A stretch of DNA of 64,000 nucleotides from an uncultured Bacteroides sp. (GCF_905207245.1 NZ_CAJLKP010000020.1:9316-73315); one strand, 5' to 3'. Shown: positions 34,012 to 42,857, counted from the first letter of the stretch. A program made the numbers and translations. Notes: generated by a model not told the origin, from the sequence alone.

Positions 34012-35754
34012 TTAGATACCGAGTGACTTACGTACTGCCACCACTTTCTCTTCTGCTTCAGCATCAGCACTGGCGTAGCATTTCGGGCAACCCATTTCGC
34101 CCTTCACCTCGATATAGAACTTGATTTTCGGTTCTGTACCCGACGGACGAACAGAAATCTTTGTACCGTCTTCCGTGAAATACTGAAGAACATTTGAAGT
34201 CTCCGGCATATCCAGATCAACAGCATTTCCCTGAGCATCAATCATCTTCAATGTCTTATAATCCTTGATTAATTTGACAGGTGAACCTCCGATTTCCTTC
34301 GGCGGGTTAGCACGGAAGTTATCCATCATGGCTTTGATTTCATCCGCACCACTCTTACCGGGTTTCACTACGTTTACAGTCGTTTCTTTAGAGAAACCAT
34401 ACTCTACATAGATGTCCATCAGTACGTCATACAGCGTCTTGCCCTGGTCTTTTGCCCAGGCACAGATTTCAGCCAGCAGTGAACAAGCAGAAACAGCGTC
34501 TTTGTCACGAACAAAGTCTTCTGCCAGGAAGCCGTAGCTTTCTTCACCACCACCGATGTATTGTTGTTTGCCTTCGCTCAAACGGATTTCACGTGCAATC
34601 CATTTGAAACCAGTGTAGCAATCACGCATTTCAATCTTATTCTTATCAGCGACAGCCTTAATCAGTTCAGTAGTTACAATGGTCTTCACAATAAAGTCAT
34701 TCGGCTGCATCTTACCCATTGCAATACGATTCTTGATAATGTAATACAAGAAGATCAGACAAGTCTGGTTACCATTGATAAGCACCCACTCACCTTTATC
34801 ATCTTTGCAAGCCATACCTACACGGTCGGCATCCGGATCGCTCGCCATTACGATGTCGGCATCGAGTTTCTTAGCCAATGCGATAGCCATAGAGAGAGCT
34901 TCGGCATTTTCAGGGTTCGGAGATACTACTGTCGGGAAATTGCCATCCTTCACCATCTGCTCGGGTACGCAATTTACATTCTCAAATCCCCATTCTTTCA
35001 GAGAAGAAGGAATCAGCACACGACCTGCACCATGCAAAGGAGTATAAACAATGCTGAGATCTTTCTGACGCTTGATAACTTCCAGATCTATAGAAATAGA
35101 ATGAACCATATCCAGATAGATCTTGTCTACATCAGCACCAATGATCTGAATCAACTCTTTGTTACCTTCAAACTTGATATCATCAACAGTCACCTTGTTT
35201 ACTTCGTCAATGATGGCGGTATCGTGCGGAGCAAGTACCTGGGCACCGTCATCCCAATAAGCCTTGTAACCATTATATTCTCTCGGATTGTGGCTGGCAG
35301 TGATGTTGATACCACTCTGGCAACCGAAGTGACGGATAGCAAATGAAACTTCCGGTGTGGGACGCAAATCATCAAAGAGATATACCTTGATGCCATTTGC
35401 AGAGAAGATGTCGGCAGAGATTTTTGCGAATTTATCACTATTGTTACGACAGTCGTAACCTACCACTACGGAAATCTGTTCTTTATCTTTGAAGCATTGG
35501 TTCAAATAGTTGGAAAGGCCCTGTGTGGCAGCGCCTACGGTATAGATATTCATACGATTGGTTCCTGCCCCCATAATGCCGCGCAAGCCACCCGTACCGA
35601 ATTCCAAATCCTTATAGAAACAATCTATCAGCTCAGTTTTGTCTTCGTTTTCCAACATGCGTTTTACTTCAGCCTGAGTTTCGGCATCATAAGCCGGGGT
35701 GAGCCACTTCTGGGCTTTCTCAGTTACCTGCTTGATAAGTTCCTGATTTTCCAT
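34012..35754 (-). CDS. Phosphoglucomutase/phosphomannomutase family enzyme
   Basis: 580 residues, four-domain alpha-D-phosphohexomutase. The phospho-serine loop is ITASHNPREYNG (about 147-158), the metal loop DPDADRVGMA (about 306-315), the sugar-binding loop GGEESYGF (about 398-405), and the phosphate-binding loop RPSGTEPKIKFY in the last domain (about 538-549). It interconverts hexose 1- and 6-phosphates; the length fits the long PGM2-like group, which may prefer glucose or other sugar phosphates. A cysteine pair CPKC (about 559-562) near the end is unusual. It has a monocistronic layout with its own terminator. Confidence 0.95.
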   Translation of the reverse strand: MENQELIKQVTEKAQKWLTPAYDAETQAEVKRMLENEDKTELIDCFYKDLEFGTGGLRGIMGAGTNRMNIYTVGAATQGLSNYLNQCFKDKEQISVVVGYDCRNNSDKFAKISADIFSANGIKVYLFDDLRPTPEVSFAIRHFGCQSGINITASHNPREYNGYKAYWDDGAQVLAPHDTAIIDEVNKVTVDDIKFEGNKELIQIIGADVDKIYLDMVHSISIDLEVIKRQKDLSIVYTPLHGAGRVLIPSSLKEWGFENVNCVPEQMVKDGNFPTVVSPNPENAEALSMAIALAKKLDADIVMASDPDADRVGMACKDDKGEWVLINGNQTCLIFLYYIIKNRIAMGKMQPNDFIVKTIVTTELIKAVADKNKIEMRDCYTGFKWIAREIRLSEGKQQYIGGGEESYGFLAEDFVRDKDAVSACSLLAEICAWAKDQGKTLYDVLMDIYVEYGFSKETTVNVVKPGKSGADEIKAMMDNFRANPPKEIGGSPVKLIKDYKTLKMIDAQGNAVDLDMPETSNVLQYFTEDGTKISVRPSGTEPKIKFYIEVKGEMGCPKCYASADAEAEEKVVAVRKSLGI

Positions 35755-35804
35755 ACAATTATTGTTATTTTAGAGGTTAAAATATATCTGTTATTTGTAA
35801 GACA

Positions 35805-35812
35805 CAAATGTA
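35805..35812 (-). promoter_or_regulatory. Possible -7 element of the mutase gene
   Basis: TACATTTG on the minus strand, 51 bp before the start codon. No clear -33 word is found. Confidence 0.4.
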
Positions 35813-35868
35813 GGCGAATAAGTTCAATTATCCTACTTTTTCATTAAAGATTTACACTGCTTTGTACA

Positions 35869-35902
35869 GATTTCACAGGCTTTTTATTGTTCCTGTGAAA
35901 TC
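35869..35902. terminator. Hairpin after the C69 peptidase gene
   Basis: GATTTCACAGG (35869-35879) and CCTGTGAAATC (35892-35902) form an 11-bp perfect stem, 22 bp beyond the stop codon. The following sequence has no long T run. Confidence 0.55.
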
Positions 35903-35923
35903 AACAAAGCCTGCAACAGGTCA

Positions 35924-37567
35924 TTATTCCGGCATTTTATAGCGGTCGCCGGTTTGCTTCACGTATTCTTCCAGGAACTCTTTCGGATATCCGGGACGAA
36001 CTACACCTGCCGGTTGGCCGATAGCATTACGCTCGAATTTACCGTCTTTCATACGCTTCACTACGCCATCGTTATATTTCACGATAAGGAACTCACCAAG
36101 ACGTTTCCAAGTGTCGAGTGTACTCTGTGCAGTCATATTCGTATAGTTAGTCAGGAATGCTTTGGCCTGTGCCGGGTCTTTAGAGTAGAGCTTGGATGCA
36201 GCAGACTCAATACCTTCCTGCGCATCGTTGAAGGTAGTTTCCAATTCAATTTGAGTGGCACGTACATCACCCATCATCAGGTCGTAACGGGGATAAACCA
36301 TGTTTGCCACCCAGTTGAAAATCCAGAAAGAAGAATTCCAGGAGAAGGTGATATAGTCGGCACCATCTACGCGAGTGTAACATACAGGCACTTTATCGGT
36401 ACAGCAATATACAGGTGTGAACACTGTCATATTAGCATCATCCGTACCGAACCACAGTACGCCACCGATAGCATCGGGCATGGTAGAGCGCATCTGAGAT
36501 ACGAAAACAAAACCTGACTGCTGGGTAGAGATGGGACGTTCGTTGAAATATTCCTGGTCGTTCACCTTGAAGGACAGCGGAGAAAGACGGTAAGGAGTAT
36601 GATAAGGACCGGCACCGAAATCTTTGCTGATATCCAACGGAGTACCTTCATAATGGTCGCGCATGGCATTCTTCACATCCTGTACGGAGATTTTGCGGTT
36701 GGCTTTCAGATAAAGCGGCATGGGTTGGTTGGTTTTACCTTCTATATAAGGAAGAAATTCCTCACCACGATCGGTAAACATATTGAAGTAACTCCATACG
36801 CGGGCCTCGCAATAACGGCGTGCGCCGAAATCCAACGGGGCATAGGCGTCTGCAAAACTAAAGTCCTTGTTCACTCCGTTAAAATAACCCTTTTCACGGG
36901 CGAAAGAGACAACATCGGAAGAGTACATGCAATTGTTTTTATCGTTCATGTCGAACTGGTGGATACGTGATTGGTTGGCATGTGCCGAGATACAATCATC
37001 GGGGATGCGTACAGCCACCCATACGGCACCACGCACACCGGGACCTTTGCCAATCATCTCCATAATCCAGATTTCATTCGGATCGGCGATAGTGAAAGAC
37101 TCGCCACTGCTATAGTAGCCGTATTCTTGCACAAGGTCAGTCATCACCTTGATAGCCTCGCGAGCGGTGCGGGCACGTTGCAGGCCGAGATAAATCAGAC
37201 TTCCGTAATCAATGATACCAGTCGTATCTACCAGCTCAGGACGACCTCCGAAAGTGGTTTCAGCAATGGTAAGCTGGAATTCGTTGATATTGCCGATGAC
37301 GTTATACGTCTGGCGTGCCTGCTCAATCCGTCCCAGATACTTGCCGGTGTCCCACTCGTGCACATCTATCAGTGTACCTTTCTTATGCATACCGGCAGGA
37401 TAATGATATAACTCGCCGAACAACCCGTAAGAGTCGGCAGAATAAGAAACAATTGTAGAACCGTCTGTGGAGGCATTCTTACCAACAATGAGGTTGGTGC
37501 AAGCCAATGCATTCACCACTGCAACCGCCACAAATAAAACGGAAAGAGTCAGTCTTTTACTTTTCAT
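35924..37567 (-). CDS. C69-family dipeptidase (Ntn-hydrolase), secreted
   Basis: 547 residues. A signal peptide (LTLSVLFVAVAVVNALA) is followed directly by CTNLIVGKNASTDGS. The Cys after the cleavage site (about residue 23) is the N-terminal nucleophile typical of the PepD/C69 family, so signal cleavage may also create the active enzyme. Other family segments are DVHEWDTGKYLG, AETTFGGRPEL and WNSSFWIFNWVANM. It should act on dipeptides or amide bonds in the periplasm, in line with the amino acid metabolism around it. An 11-bp periodic array lies about 45 bp upstream of its start codon. Confidence 0.92.
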   Translation of the reverse strand: MKSKRLTLSVLFVAVAVVNALACTNLIVGKNASTDGSTIVSYSADSYGLFGELYHYPAGMHKKGTLIDVHEWDTGKYLGRIEQARQTYNVIGNINEFQLTIAETTFGGRPELVDTTGIIDYGSLIYLGLQRARTAREAIKVMTDLVQEYGYYSSGESFTIADPNEIWIMEMIGKGPGVRGAVWVAVRIPDDCISAHANQSRIHQFDMNDKNNCMYSSDVVSFAREKGYFNGVNKDFSFADAYAPLDFGARRYCEARVWSYFNMFTDRGEEFLPYIEGKTNQPMPLYLKANRKISVQDVKNAMRDHYEGTPLDISKDFGAGPYHTPYRLSPLSFKVNDQEYFNERPISTQQSGFVFVSQMRSTMPDAIGGVLWFGTDDANMTVFTPVYCCTDKVPVCYTRVDGADYITFSWNSSFWIFNWVANMVYPRYDLMMGDVRATQIELETTFNDAQEGIESAASKLYSKDPAQAKAFLTNYTNMTAQSTLDTWKRLGEFLIVKYNDGVVKRMKDGKFERNAIGQPAGVVRPGYPKEFLEEYVKQTGDRYKMPE

Positions 37568-37611
37568 ACTTTAGCTATTTAAATTATTAATTCATGTTTC
37601 ACATATATCAT

Positions 37612-37733
37612 CTCCGTACCAGCTCCGTAGTATCTCCGTATCTGCTCCGTGTCATCTCCGTATGATCTCCGTACCTATAAGATACGGAGATGGTACGGAC
37701 CAGGTACGGAGCAGACACGGAGATGGCACGGAC
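37612..37733. repeat. 11-bp periodic array forming a giant inverted repeat
   Basis: CTCCGT occurs at 37612, 37623, 37634, 37645, 37656 and 37667, exactly every 11 bp. After a short centre the inverse word ACGGAG or ACGGAC occurs at 37684, 37695, 37706, 37717 and 37728, again every 11 bp. The two halves can pair over about 55 bp. The array ends 4 bp before the stop codon of the M23 peptidase gene and lies upstream of the C69 gene. Confidence 0.9.
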
Positions 37734-37737
37734 TTGT

Positions 37738-39393
37738 TTACCAGACGAACGTAAACTGTTCTGTTGCCTGGTTGCCGCAACCATCCGTCACAGTGATTTC
37801 CACCATATGCTTGCCCCGTTCCACCCGTTTAGGATCAATCTCGTACACCAGGTTTCCACTGATGGAATTAGGTTTGCCAAACAAAGCATACTCCCCGTCG
37901 ATGGTGCCGCGATAACTGCTTATACCGGTTTCTTTATCCTTCGCCTTGAACGTAATGCGTCCCGTGCGTCCCCACTGTTGCGGGTTCAGCGGAGTGATTT
38001 CGGGTGGCACGGTATCAATGGCAACGGTATACGTACCCAACTCCCGGATAGTCGTCTTCATGAAACCGTCTTCGTACTTGCCACCTATGCTATACTTCCC
38101 GCCCCGGGAGTTCACGCCTGCCACATAGTACTTCGTCATATCTTCCAGAGGGCGGCGACGCAAGCCGATGCTCAACTCACAACGGCCATGCAGAGGAATG
38201 CGCGTGTCATTCAACTGATAAGTAAAGGCAACATCTCCGCTATCTGCCCGCACAGCATAATTCAGATACGCATCATCATACAGCATCCCGCGAGGAATCA
38301 CCAATGACAGACCAGGCTCCTGCAAATAGTTCACCTTATTCCATCGGAAAACGTACTTCTCCCGATGTTCCACGGGAGCTATCTCCGCCCGCTTTCCATG
38401 CACGGTGAAACGTACCTTCGAAGTATTTCCCAAGGCATCCTTCAAGGTGTAGACAAAGCGGTACGGACGCTCTTCATTGATATCTATCAGCCCCCGGTTA
38501 GCATTTGAAGCATGTAGCATCCTCAGCGTATTTCCCGGTTCGATAAACGATTTCATATATTGCCCGTATGTCCACGAGTTTATCATGCGGTTTTCATTCT
38601 CCGAGAAGCGGTCCACTACACTGCGGAACACTTCCACGCTGTCCACTTCCAGAATAACCGTGTGCACACCGTAACGGTTGTGCACGCCATCCATATAGTC
38701 ATAGGCGCGGATACCCGCTCCTATCAGTCCCCAAGCAGTGATGGGTTGTTTGGGATTGAGTGGAAATGATTGACGCTTCTGAGTTCTGTCCACTACTCCC
38801 TTGCCAGGTTGCGGGAAAAGCATGATGCCTTCGGCACGAGGTGCAGTCGTATCTTTTACTTTCTTCTTAAAGAATGGCAGAGGGTCGATATAATCATCCG
38901 TATCCGCCTCAAACACATCAAGATGCAGGTGCGGACCGAAAGAATATCCGGTATTGCCACTCAAAGCGATTATTTGTCCTGCACGTACAGGATACTCGCC
39001 AGGTTCGGGGGTAATCTCTACTTCCCATGTCTCCTTTTCGTATTGCAGGTCTTCCACCCGGCGAGCTATGTCGCCCACAAAGGCACTGAGGTGGCGGTTG
39101 ATTGTATTGTATCCATTATTATATGCCACATCGAGCACATAACCCGAACCATGAGTGACGCGGATACGCGAAATGTATCCGTCAGCCAGCGCCCGCACGG
39201 GTTTGCCGATGGTACCGCCCGTCTTGAAATCGAGTCCGCCATGGAAATGGTTGGCACGTATCTCACCGAAATTACCGGAAAAGGTAATAGGAAAATCGAA
39301 AGGAGGGGTAAAAGTAGACTCCTGTGCACGGGCAACCCCGCCAAACATGAATAAAAAAGATAAATATATTGCAGTTTGAGTATATTTGTTCAT
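37738..39393 (-). CDS. Secreted M23-family metallopeptidase with C-terminal Ig-like region
   Basis: 551 residues from MNKYTQTAIYLSFLFMFGG; an upstream in-frame ATG (39423) lies inside the promoter. After the signal peptide (to about VARAQ) the LytM/M23 domain spans about 25-185. The zinc ligands sit in NHFHGGLDFKTGG (first His and Asp) and the HLHLDVFE motif. The domain binds or cuts peptidoglycan cross-links. The C-terminal part is beta-rich (DTVPPEITPLNPQQWG, then ETGISSYRGTIDG), as in Ig-like folds. The neighbouring C69 enzyme could digest released peptides. Confidence 0.92.
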   Translation of the reverse strand: MNKYTQTAIYLSFLFMFGGVARAQESTFTPPFDFPITFSGNFGEIRANHFHGGLDFKTGGTIGKPVRALADGYISRIRVTHGSGYVLDVAYNNGYNTINRHLSAFVGDIARRVEDLQYEKETWEVEITPEPGEYPVRAGQIIALSGNTGYSFGPHLHLDVFEADTDDYIDPLPFFKKKVKDTTAPRAEGIMLFPQPGKGVVDRTQKRQSFPLNPKQPITAWGLIGAGIRAYDYMDGVHNRYGVHTVILEVDSVEVFRSVVDRFSENENRMINSWTYGQYMKSFIEPGNTLRMLHASNANRGLIDINEERPYRFVYTLKDALGNTSKVRFTVHGKRAEIAPVEHREKYVFRWNKVNYLQEPGLSLVIPRGMLYDDAYLNYAVRADSGDVAFTYQLNDTRIPLHGRCELSIGLRRRPLEDMTKYYVAGVNSRGGKYSIGGKYEDGFMKTTIRELGTYTVAIDTVPPEITPLNPQQWGRTGRITFKAKDKETGISSYRGTIDGEYALFGKPNSISGNLVYEIDPKRVERGKHMVEITVTDGCGNQATEQFTFVW

Positions 39394-39420
39394 AGGTGTA
39401 ATCTTAGTTTTAAACGCAGG

Positions 39421-39428
39421 CAAAGATA
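39421..39428 (-). promoter_or_regulatory. -7 element of the M23 peptidase gene
   Basis: TATCTTTG on the minus strand, 27 bp before the chosen start. GTTG/TTTG-like words are 22-25 bp further upstream. It decides between the two possible start codons. Confidence 0.6.
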
Positions 39429-39480
39429 AAAAATATCCCCATCTCTACCACAACAAATGCCATCTTTGTACACAAAGATG

Positions 39481-39511
39481 TTTGCAGAATCCGCCTTATT
39501 CCATATCTTTG
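39481..39511 (+). promoter_or_regulatory. Bacteroides -33/-7 promoter of the small membrane protein gene
   Basis: TTTG (39481-39484), 19 bp, TATCTTTG (39504-39511): a full consensus match. The start codon at 39550 follows about 38 bp later. Confidence 0.8.
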
Positions 39512-39549
39512 CAACACAACTAATCAAAAATATCTATTACTGGCAAACT

Positions 39550-39720
39550 ATGAGTAATACAATTTTCATCTGCGCATGCCTCACTTTGGCGGTACTTATC
39601 GTTATAGGTTTCATCGTTGTGATTGTTGCCATCCGCCGCCTTCGCAGGACGCAAAAAGAGGTACAAAAGCGCAAAAAGACAGAAGTTCCGGAAAAGAAAT
39701 ATGACTGGTACAGGCATTAA
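39550..39720 (+). CDS. Small single-pass membrane protein, 56 residues
   Basis: A longer frame from 39457 would cross the promoter, so ATG at 39550 is chosen. One strongly hydrophobic helix (residues 4-28) is followed by a basic tail (RRLRRTQKEVQKRKK) and the end EKKYDWYRH. I do not recognise a family. The near-perfect promoter supports it being a real gene. It could be a small membrane regulator or an assembly factor; nothing in the sequence decides. Confidence 0.65.
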   Translation: MSNTIFICACLTLAVLIVIGFIVVIVAIRRLRRTQKEVQKRKKTEVPEKKYDWYRH

Positions 39721-39904
39721 CCATTTCAAATTCAAACAATAGCCATCCCCAGAAAAGGATATTGAAAGCATGTGGACACTTGATGTTTTCAGATTAAAAC
39801 TTGCATAAAAATACTGTTGTAAAACACCTTGCCCGCGTGAACATCGAAACTGATAATTCGTTACCTTGCGACATGTTTAACCCCCAATTAAAATTGTAAA
39901 GGTT

Positions 39905-41011
39905 ATGATTATCGGAGTACCTAAAGAAATCAAGAACAACGAAAACCGTGTAGGTATGACCCCTGCCGGAGTAGCCGAGTTGGTGAAACAAGGTCATACA
40001 GTGTATGTACAGGCATCAGCAGGTGCAAACAGCGGTTTCGCGGATGAAGAGTACACAGCAGTGGGTGCGAAAATGCTGCCGACCATCGAAGCGACCTATG
40101 CCGCGGCGGAAATGATTGTGAAGGTGAAAGAACCTATCGCCCCCGAGTACAAACTGATTAAAAAAGGTCAGGTGGTATTTACCTACTTCCACTTTGCCGC
40201 CGATAAAATATTGACCGAAGCCATGATAGAAAGCGGTGGTATCTGCATTGCCTACGAAACCGTGGAGAAAGAAGACCGCTCGCTGCCGTTGCTCACCCCT
40301 ATGAGCGAAGTGGCGGGACGCATGGCCACCCAGGTAGGCGCCCGCTTCCTCGAAAAGCCTCAAGGTGGAAAAGGAAAACTGATGGGTGGAGTGACAGGTG
40401 TACGCCCCGCACGGGTGCTTGTTCTGGGTGGTGGTATCGTAGGAACCAACGCCGCACAGATAGCTGCCGGCATGGGTGCTGAAGTCCTGATTACGGACAT
40501 CAACCTCTCCCGCCTCCGCTACCTCAGCGAAGTGATGCCGAAGAACGTGAAAACGCTCTATTCCTCCATGCACAACATCAAGATGGAGCTTCCCAATATA
40601 GATCTCGTGATAGGTTCCGTCCTCATCCCGGGCGATAAAGCCCCGCACCTCATCACCAAAGAGATGCTGAAAATGATGAAACCCGGAACAGTCCTCGTAG
40701 ACGTCGCCATCGACCAGGGCGGCTGCTTTGAAACCTCCCACCCGACCACGCACAGCGAACCGACGTATGTAGTGGACGGCATCGTTCATTATGCCGTTGC
40801 CAATATTCCGGGTGCCGTACCTTTCACCTCCACCATGGCACTGACAAACGCCACGCTGCCCTACACCGTGGCACTGGCAAACAAAGGCTGGCGGAAGGCA
40901 TGCAAAGATGATCCTGCACTGGCATTAGGGCTGAATGTGGTAGAAGGACAGGTGACGTATAAAGCGGTGGCTGATGTGTTCGGGCTGAAGTATGAGCCGA
41001 TAGAGCTGTAA
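39905..41011 (+). CDS. ald: Alanine dehydrogenase
   Basis: 368 residues. It catalyses reversible NAD-dependent conversion of alanine to pyruvate and ammonia. Family landmarks: MIIGVPKEIKNNENRVGMTP at the start, VKVKEPIAPEY with the substrate-binding Lys, FTYFHFAAD with the catalytic His, the NAD-binding VLVLGGGIVGTNAAQIAAGMG (about 170-190), and VDVAIDQGGCFETSHPT with the catalytic Asp. Length is typical. The 184-bp spacer upstream has no clear consensus promoter. Confidence 0.97.
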   Translation: MIIGVPKEIKNNENRVGMTPAGVAELVKQGHTVYVQASAGANSGFADEEYTAVGAKMLPTIEATYAAAEMIVKVKEPIAPEYKLIKKGQVVFTYFHFAADKILTEAMIESGGICIAYETVEKEDRSLPLLTPMSEVAGRMATQVGARFLEKPQGGKGKLMGGVTGVRPARVLVLGGGIVGTNAAQIAAGMGAEVLITDINLSRLRYLSEVMPKNVKTLYSSMHNIKMELPNIDLVIGSVLIPGDKAPHLITKEMLKMMKPGTVLVDVAIDQGGCFETSHPTTHSEPTYVVDGIVHYAVANIPGAVPFTSTMALTNATLPYTVALANKGWRKACKDDPALALGLNVVEGQVTYKAVADVFGLKYEPIEL

Positions 41012-41013
41012 AA

Positions 41014-41101
41014 GTTACAAGCACAGGAAGCTACGAGTGGCTGCGCTATCACGCTGCAAAGTACTTGTAGCTTGTAGCTCCTGTAGCTTGTAGCTCTTGT
41101 A
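41014..41101. repeat. GTAGCTTG-family palindromic repeat, full element
   Basis: The left arm GTTACAAG...GAAGCTACGAG and the right arm of tandem TTGTAGCTTGTAGCTCCTG words are inverted, around a core GGCTGCGCTATCACGCTGC. It lies directly after the ald stop codon. Confidence 0.75.
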
Positions 41102-41116
41102 TTCTTCACGACATGC

Positions 41117-41335
41117 TCAATGTGTCTTGGAAAACCAATCCTTAAATTCTTGTACACGTGCCTTGCTTACCAGCACTTTCTCATCCGAAACCTTACAACG
41201 AAGATTAATAGACAGACGATTGTTGAACCATAAATCAATATCCTTGATAGCCTCACGGGATATCAGAAATTGCCGGTTGACACGAAAGAACAAGGATGGA
41301 TCGATACATTCAAGTAAACTATCCGAATTATACAC
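41117..41335 (-). pseudogene. Remnant of a LytTR DNA-binding domain
   Basis: 72 codons from a GTG. The sequence SLFFRVNRQFLISREAIKDI and EVLVSKARVQEFKDWF is the C-terminal half of a LytTR domain. Reading further upstream in frame gives about 11 more codons and then a TGA, and neither a receiver domain nor the first half of LytTR is found before the MFS gene. It is most likely a decayed regulator, possibly once paired with a kinase now absent. Confidence 0.75.
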
Positions 41336-41410
41336 AGAATGACTGTGTGCTGAACCGGCTATTTTAGCAATTCAACCGTCGATATCAGTCATTGAAGTGA
41401 AACTACCGAC

Positions 41411-42652
41411 TTACAGCTTATCGCCGAACAGAAAATCTTTCTTCCTCCTATACGCCCATATCAATGCAAGTATCGTAATACCAAGGTTAAAGATAAACGG
41501 AAACTCCTGCGAACGTACATGAAACAATGATTGGAAGAAATCTACGATAAACGGACAAAGCAGCACGGCCAGATAATTCATTGCCATCACAAAAGCCAAT
41601 GCCAGCGTGGTTTTCTGGGGAACAGCCGTATCCACCGTTTTATCATAAATCAACGGTTGGATAACCCCATAGCCCAATCCCACCAGTATGCAGCCGGGTA
41701 TAATCAGCCATTCTTTGGGAGAAATCCATATCAGTGCCAACCCCAGTGCAATACACAGCAGACTGTAAAACTTAGTCTTTTCCTTCAGATACTTTACAAC
41801 ATGCCCCAGAAAGAAACCGGGTGTCATGATAGCAAGGAAGAAGAGGGAAATCATCATCCCCGAGTTCCCACTGGAAAAGTGATGTTCCTCCATCAGGAAC
41901 GGAAGGTTGAACGTCACGATCAATACGATATAAGTGGTAAGCCCGTAGAAAAGCATCAGTTGCAGCAGATGACGGACATGAATACCATACTTACCGGGGA
42001 TAGCCGGAACAGCCGTTTCTGCCGATGAAGAAGTATCGGCAGGAGATTTATCCGATGACGTGACTTGTGCTTCACCATCCGCATTTTCGTCTTTCAGATG
42101 GATGGTGAGTATGATGGCTACCAAAGGTAGTAAATAGACCAGGAAAGGCAGATGCCAGTTCACTTCTGCCAGATAGCCGGTAACAGCAGTTGCCACCACC
42201 AGCGTAACATTTGTAATGGCGGAACTGTATCCAAACTGCTTCACCCGGTAGGTTCCCGTGAAATAACGGGATATCAATCCGGTAGAAAGCGGAATAATCA
42301 GTCCCGCACCAATTCCCAGCAGGGCGCTGACAGCTATTAATTGCCACATCTTTGTGGAAAACAGGTACAGCACCCCGCTCGCGGCGAACATCCAGAGCCC
42401 CGCGCGTAATAGACGGACAAAGTCGCGTTTCTCAGCCAACTTGCCCGCCAACAAAATAAAAGGTATGATCAATAACGACGGCAAAGAACTAAGCATCTGA
42501 ATATCCAGTTCCGAAGCATCCGGAAAAGTAGTGGAAAGCTGTCCCAAAATAGGAGAAACAGCCAATCCCGGCAAAGAGGTCAATGCAGAAATAGACCAGA
42601 TGCCGATCAATGTAATAAGAGGAATGGTTCCCCGTCCGGTATTGATTTTCAT
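41411..42652 (-). CDS. MFS-family transporter
   Basis: 413 residues from MKINTGRGTIPLITLIG; MYNMK at 42661 is an alternative. Twelve predicted helices in two groups, separated by a charged cytoplasmic loop (about 195-225, HLKDENADGEAQVTSSDKS). GKLAEKRDFVRLLRAG after helix 2 corresponds to the MFS A-motif. No substrate clue is visible. It is transcribed toward the LytTR remnant. A GTAGCTTG half repeat lies 67 bp upstream of its start. Confidence 0.9.
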   Translation of the reverse strand: MKINTGRGTIPLITLIGIWSISALTSLPGLAVSPILGQLSTTFPDASELDIQMLSSLPSLLIIPFILLAGKLAEKRDFVRLLRAGLWMFAASGVLYLFSTKMWQLIAVSALLGIGAGLIIPLSTGLISRYFTGTYRVKQFGYSSAITNVTLVVATAVTGYLAEVNWHLPFLVYLLPLVAIILTIHLKDENADGEAQVTSSDKSPADTSSSAETAVPAIPGKYGIHVRHLLQLMLFYGLTTYIVLIVTFNLPFLMEEHHFSSGNSGMMISLFFLAIMTPGFFLGHVVKYLKEKTKFYSLLCIALGLALIWISPKEWLIIPGCILVGLGYGVIQPLIYDKTVDTAVPQKTTLALAFVMAMNYLAVLLCPFIVDFFQSLFHVRSQEFPFIFNLGITILALIWAYRRKKDFLFGDKL

Positions 42653-42718
42653 ATTATACAATATTTATATAGTTTGAAACAATGCAAGAAGAACAATAAC
42701 GGTTATAGAAAGTTCAAA

Positions 42719-42750
42719 TAGTAGCTCGTAGCTGTTGTAGCTCGTAACTG
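42719..42750. repeat. GTAGCTTG-family repeat, half element
   Basis: GTAGCTCGTAGCTGTTGTAG followed by CTCGTAACTG: tandem words of the same family as at 41014 and 45492, without the inverted arm. Confidence 0.7.
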
Positions 42751-42776
42751 TTTAATAAACGCCAAAATATGTAAAA

Positions 42777-42826
42777 CCCCGGAACTTTCCTCTGCAAACG
42801 CCGTTGTTGTGGGAAATTCGACGGGG
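42777..42826 (+). promoter_or_regulatory. Structured 5' leader of gadB
   Basis: CCCCG (42777-42781) pairs with CGGGG (42822-42826), and TTTCC inside it with GGGAAA, around a loop containing ACGCCGTTGTTG. The hairpin lies 42 nt before the start codon. No consensus -7 element is seen in this spacer. Confidence 0.45.
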
Positions 42827-42840
42827 AAAATCCTCGCCGC

Positions 42841-42857
42841 CTAAACCTAAACTAAAA
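42841..42857 (+). promoter_or_regulatory. Shared leader element before gadB
   Basis: CTAAACCTAAACTAAAA, 11 nt before the gadB start codon, is identical to the element before hdcA (33828-33844, minus strand). A looser version, CCTAAAACCTTAACTT, precedes gadC (46444-46459). Confidence 0.6.

Noticed and set aside
37612..37733. CRISPR or simple tandem duplication
   Set aside because: The 11-bp unit is too short for CRISPR and the second half is inverted, which simple tandem duplication does not give.
39393..39423. Upstream start of the M23 peptidase
   Set aside because: The region holds the -7 promoter element, and the signal peptide begins at MNKYTQ.
39721..39904. Riboswitch before ald
   Set aside because: I found no convincing stem set or known aptamer consensus in this spacer.
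41117..41335. Functional small regulator
   Set aside because: It has half a LytTR domain, no receiver, a GTG start and an in-frame TGA a few codons upstream.
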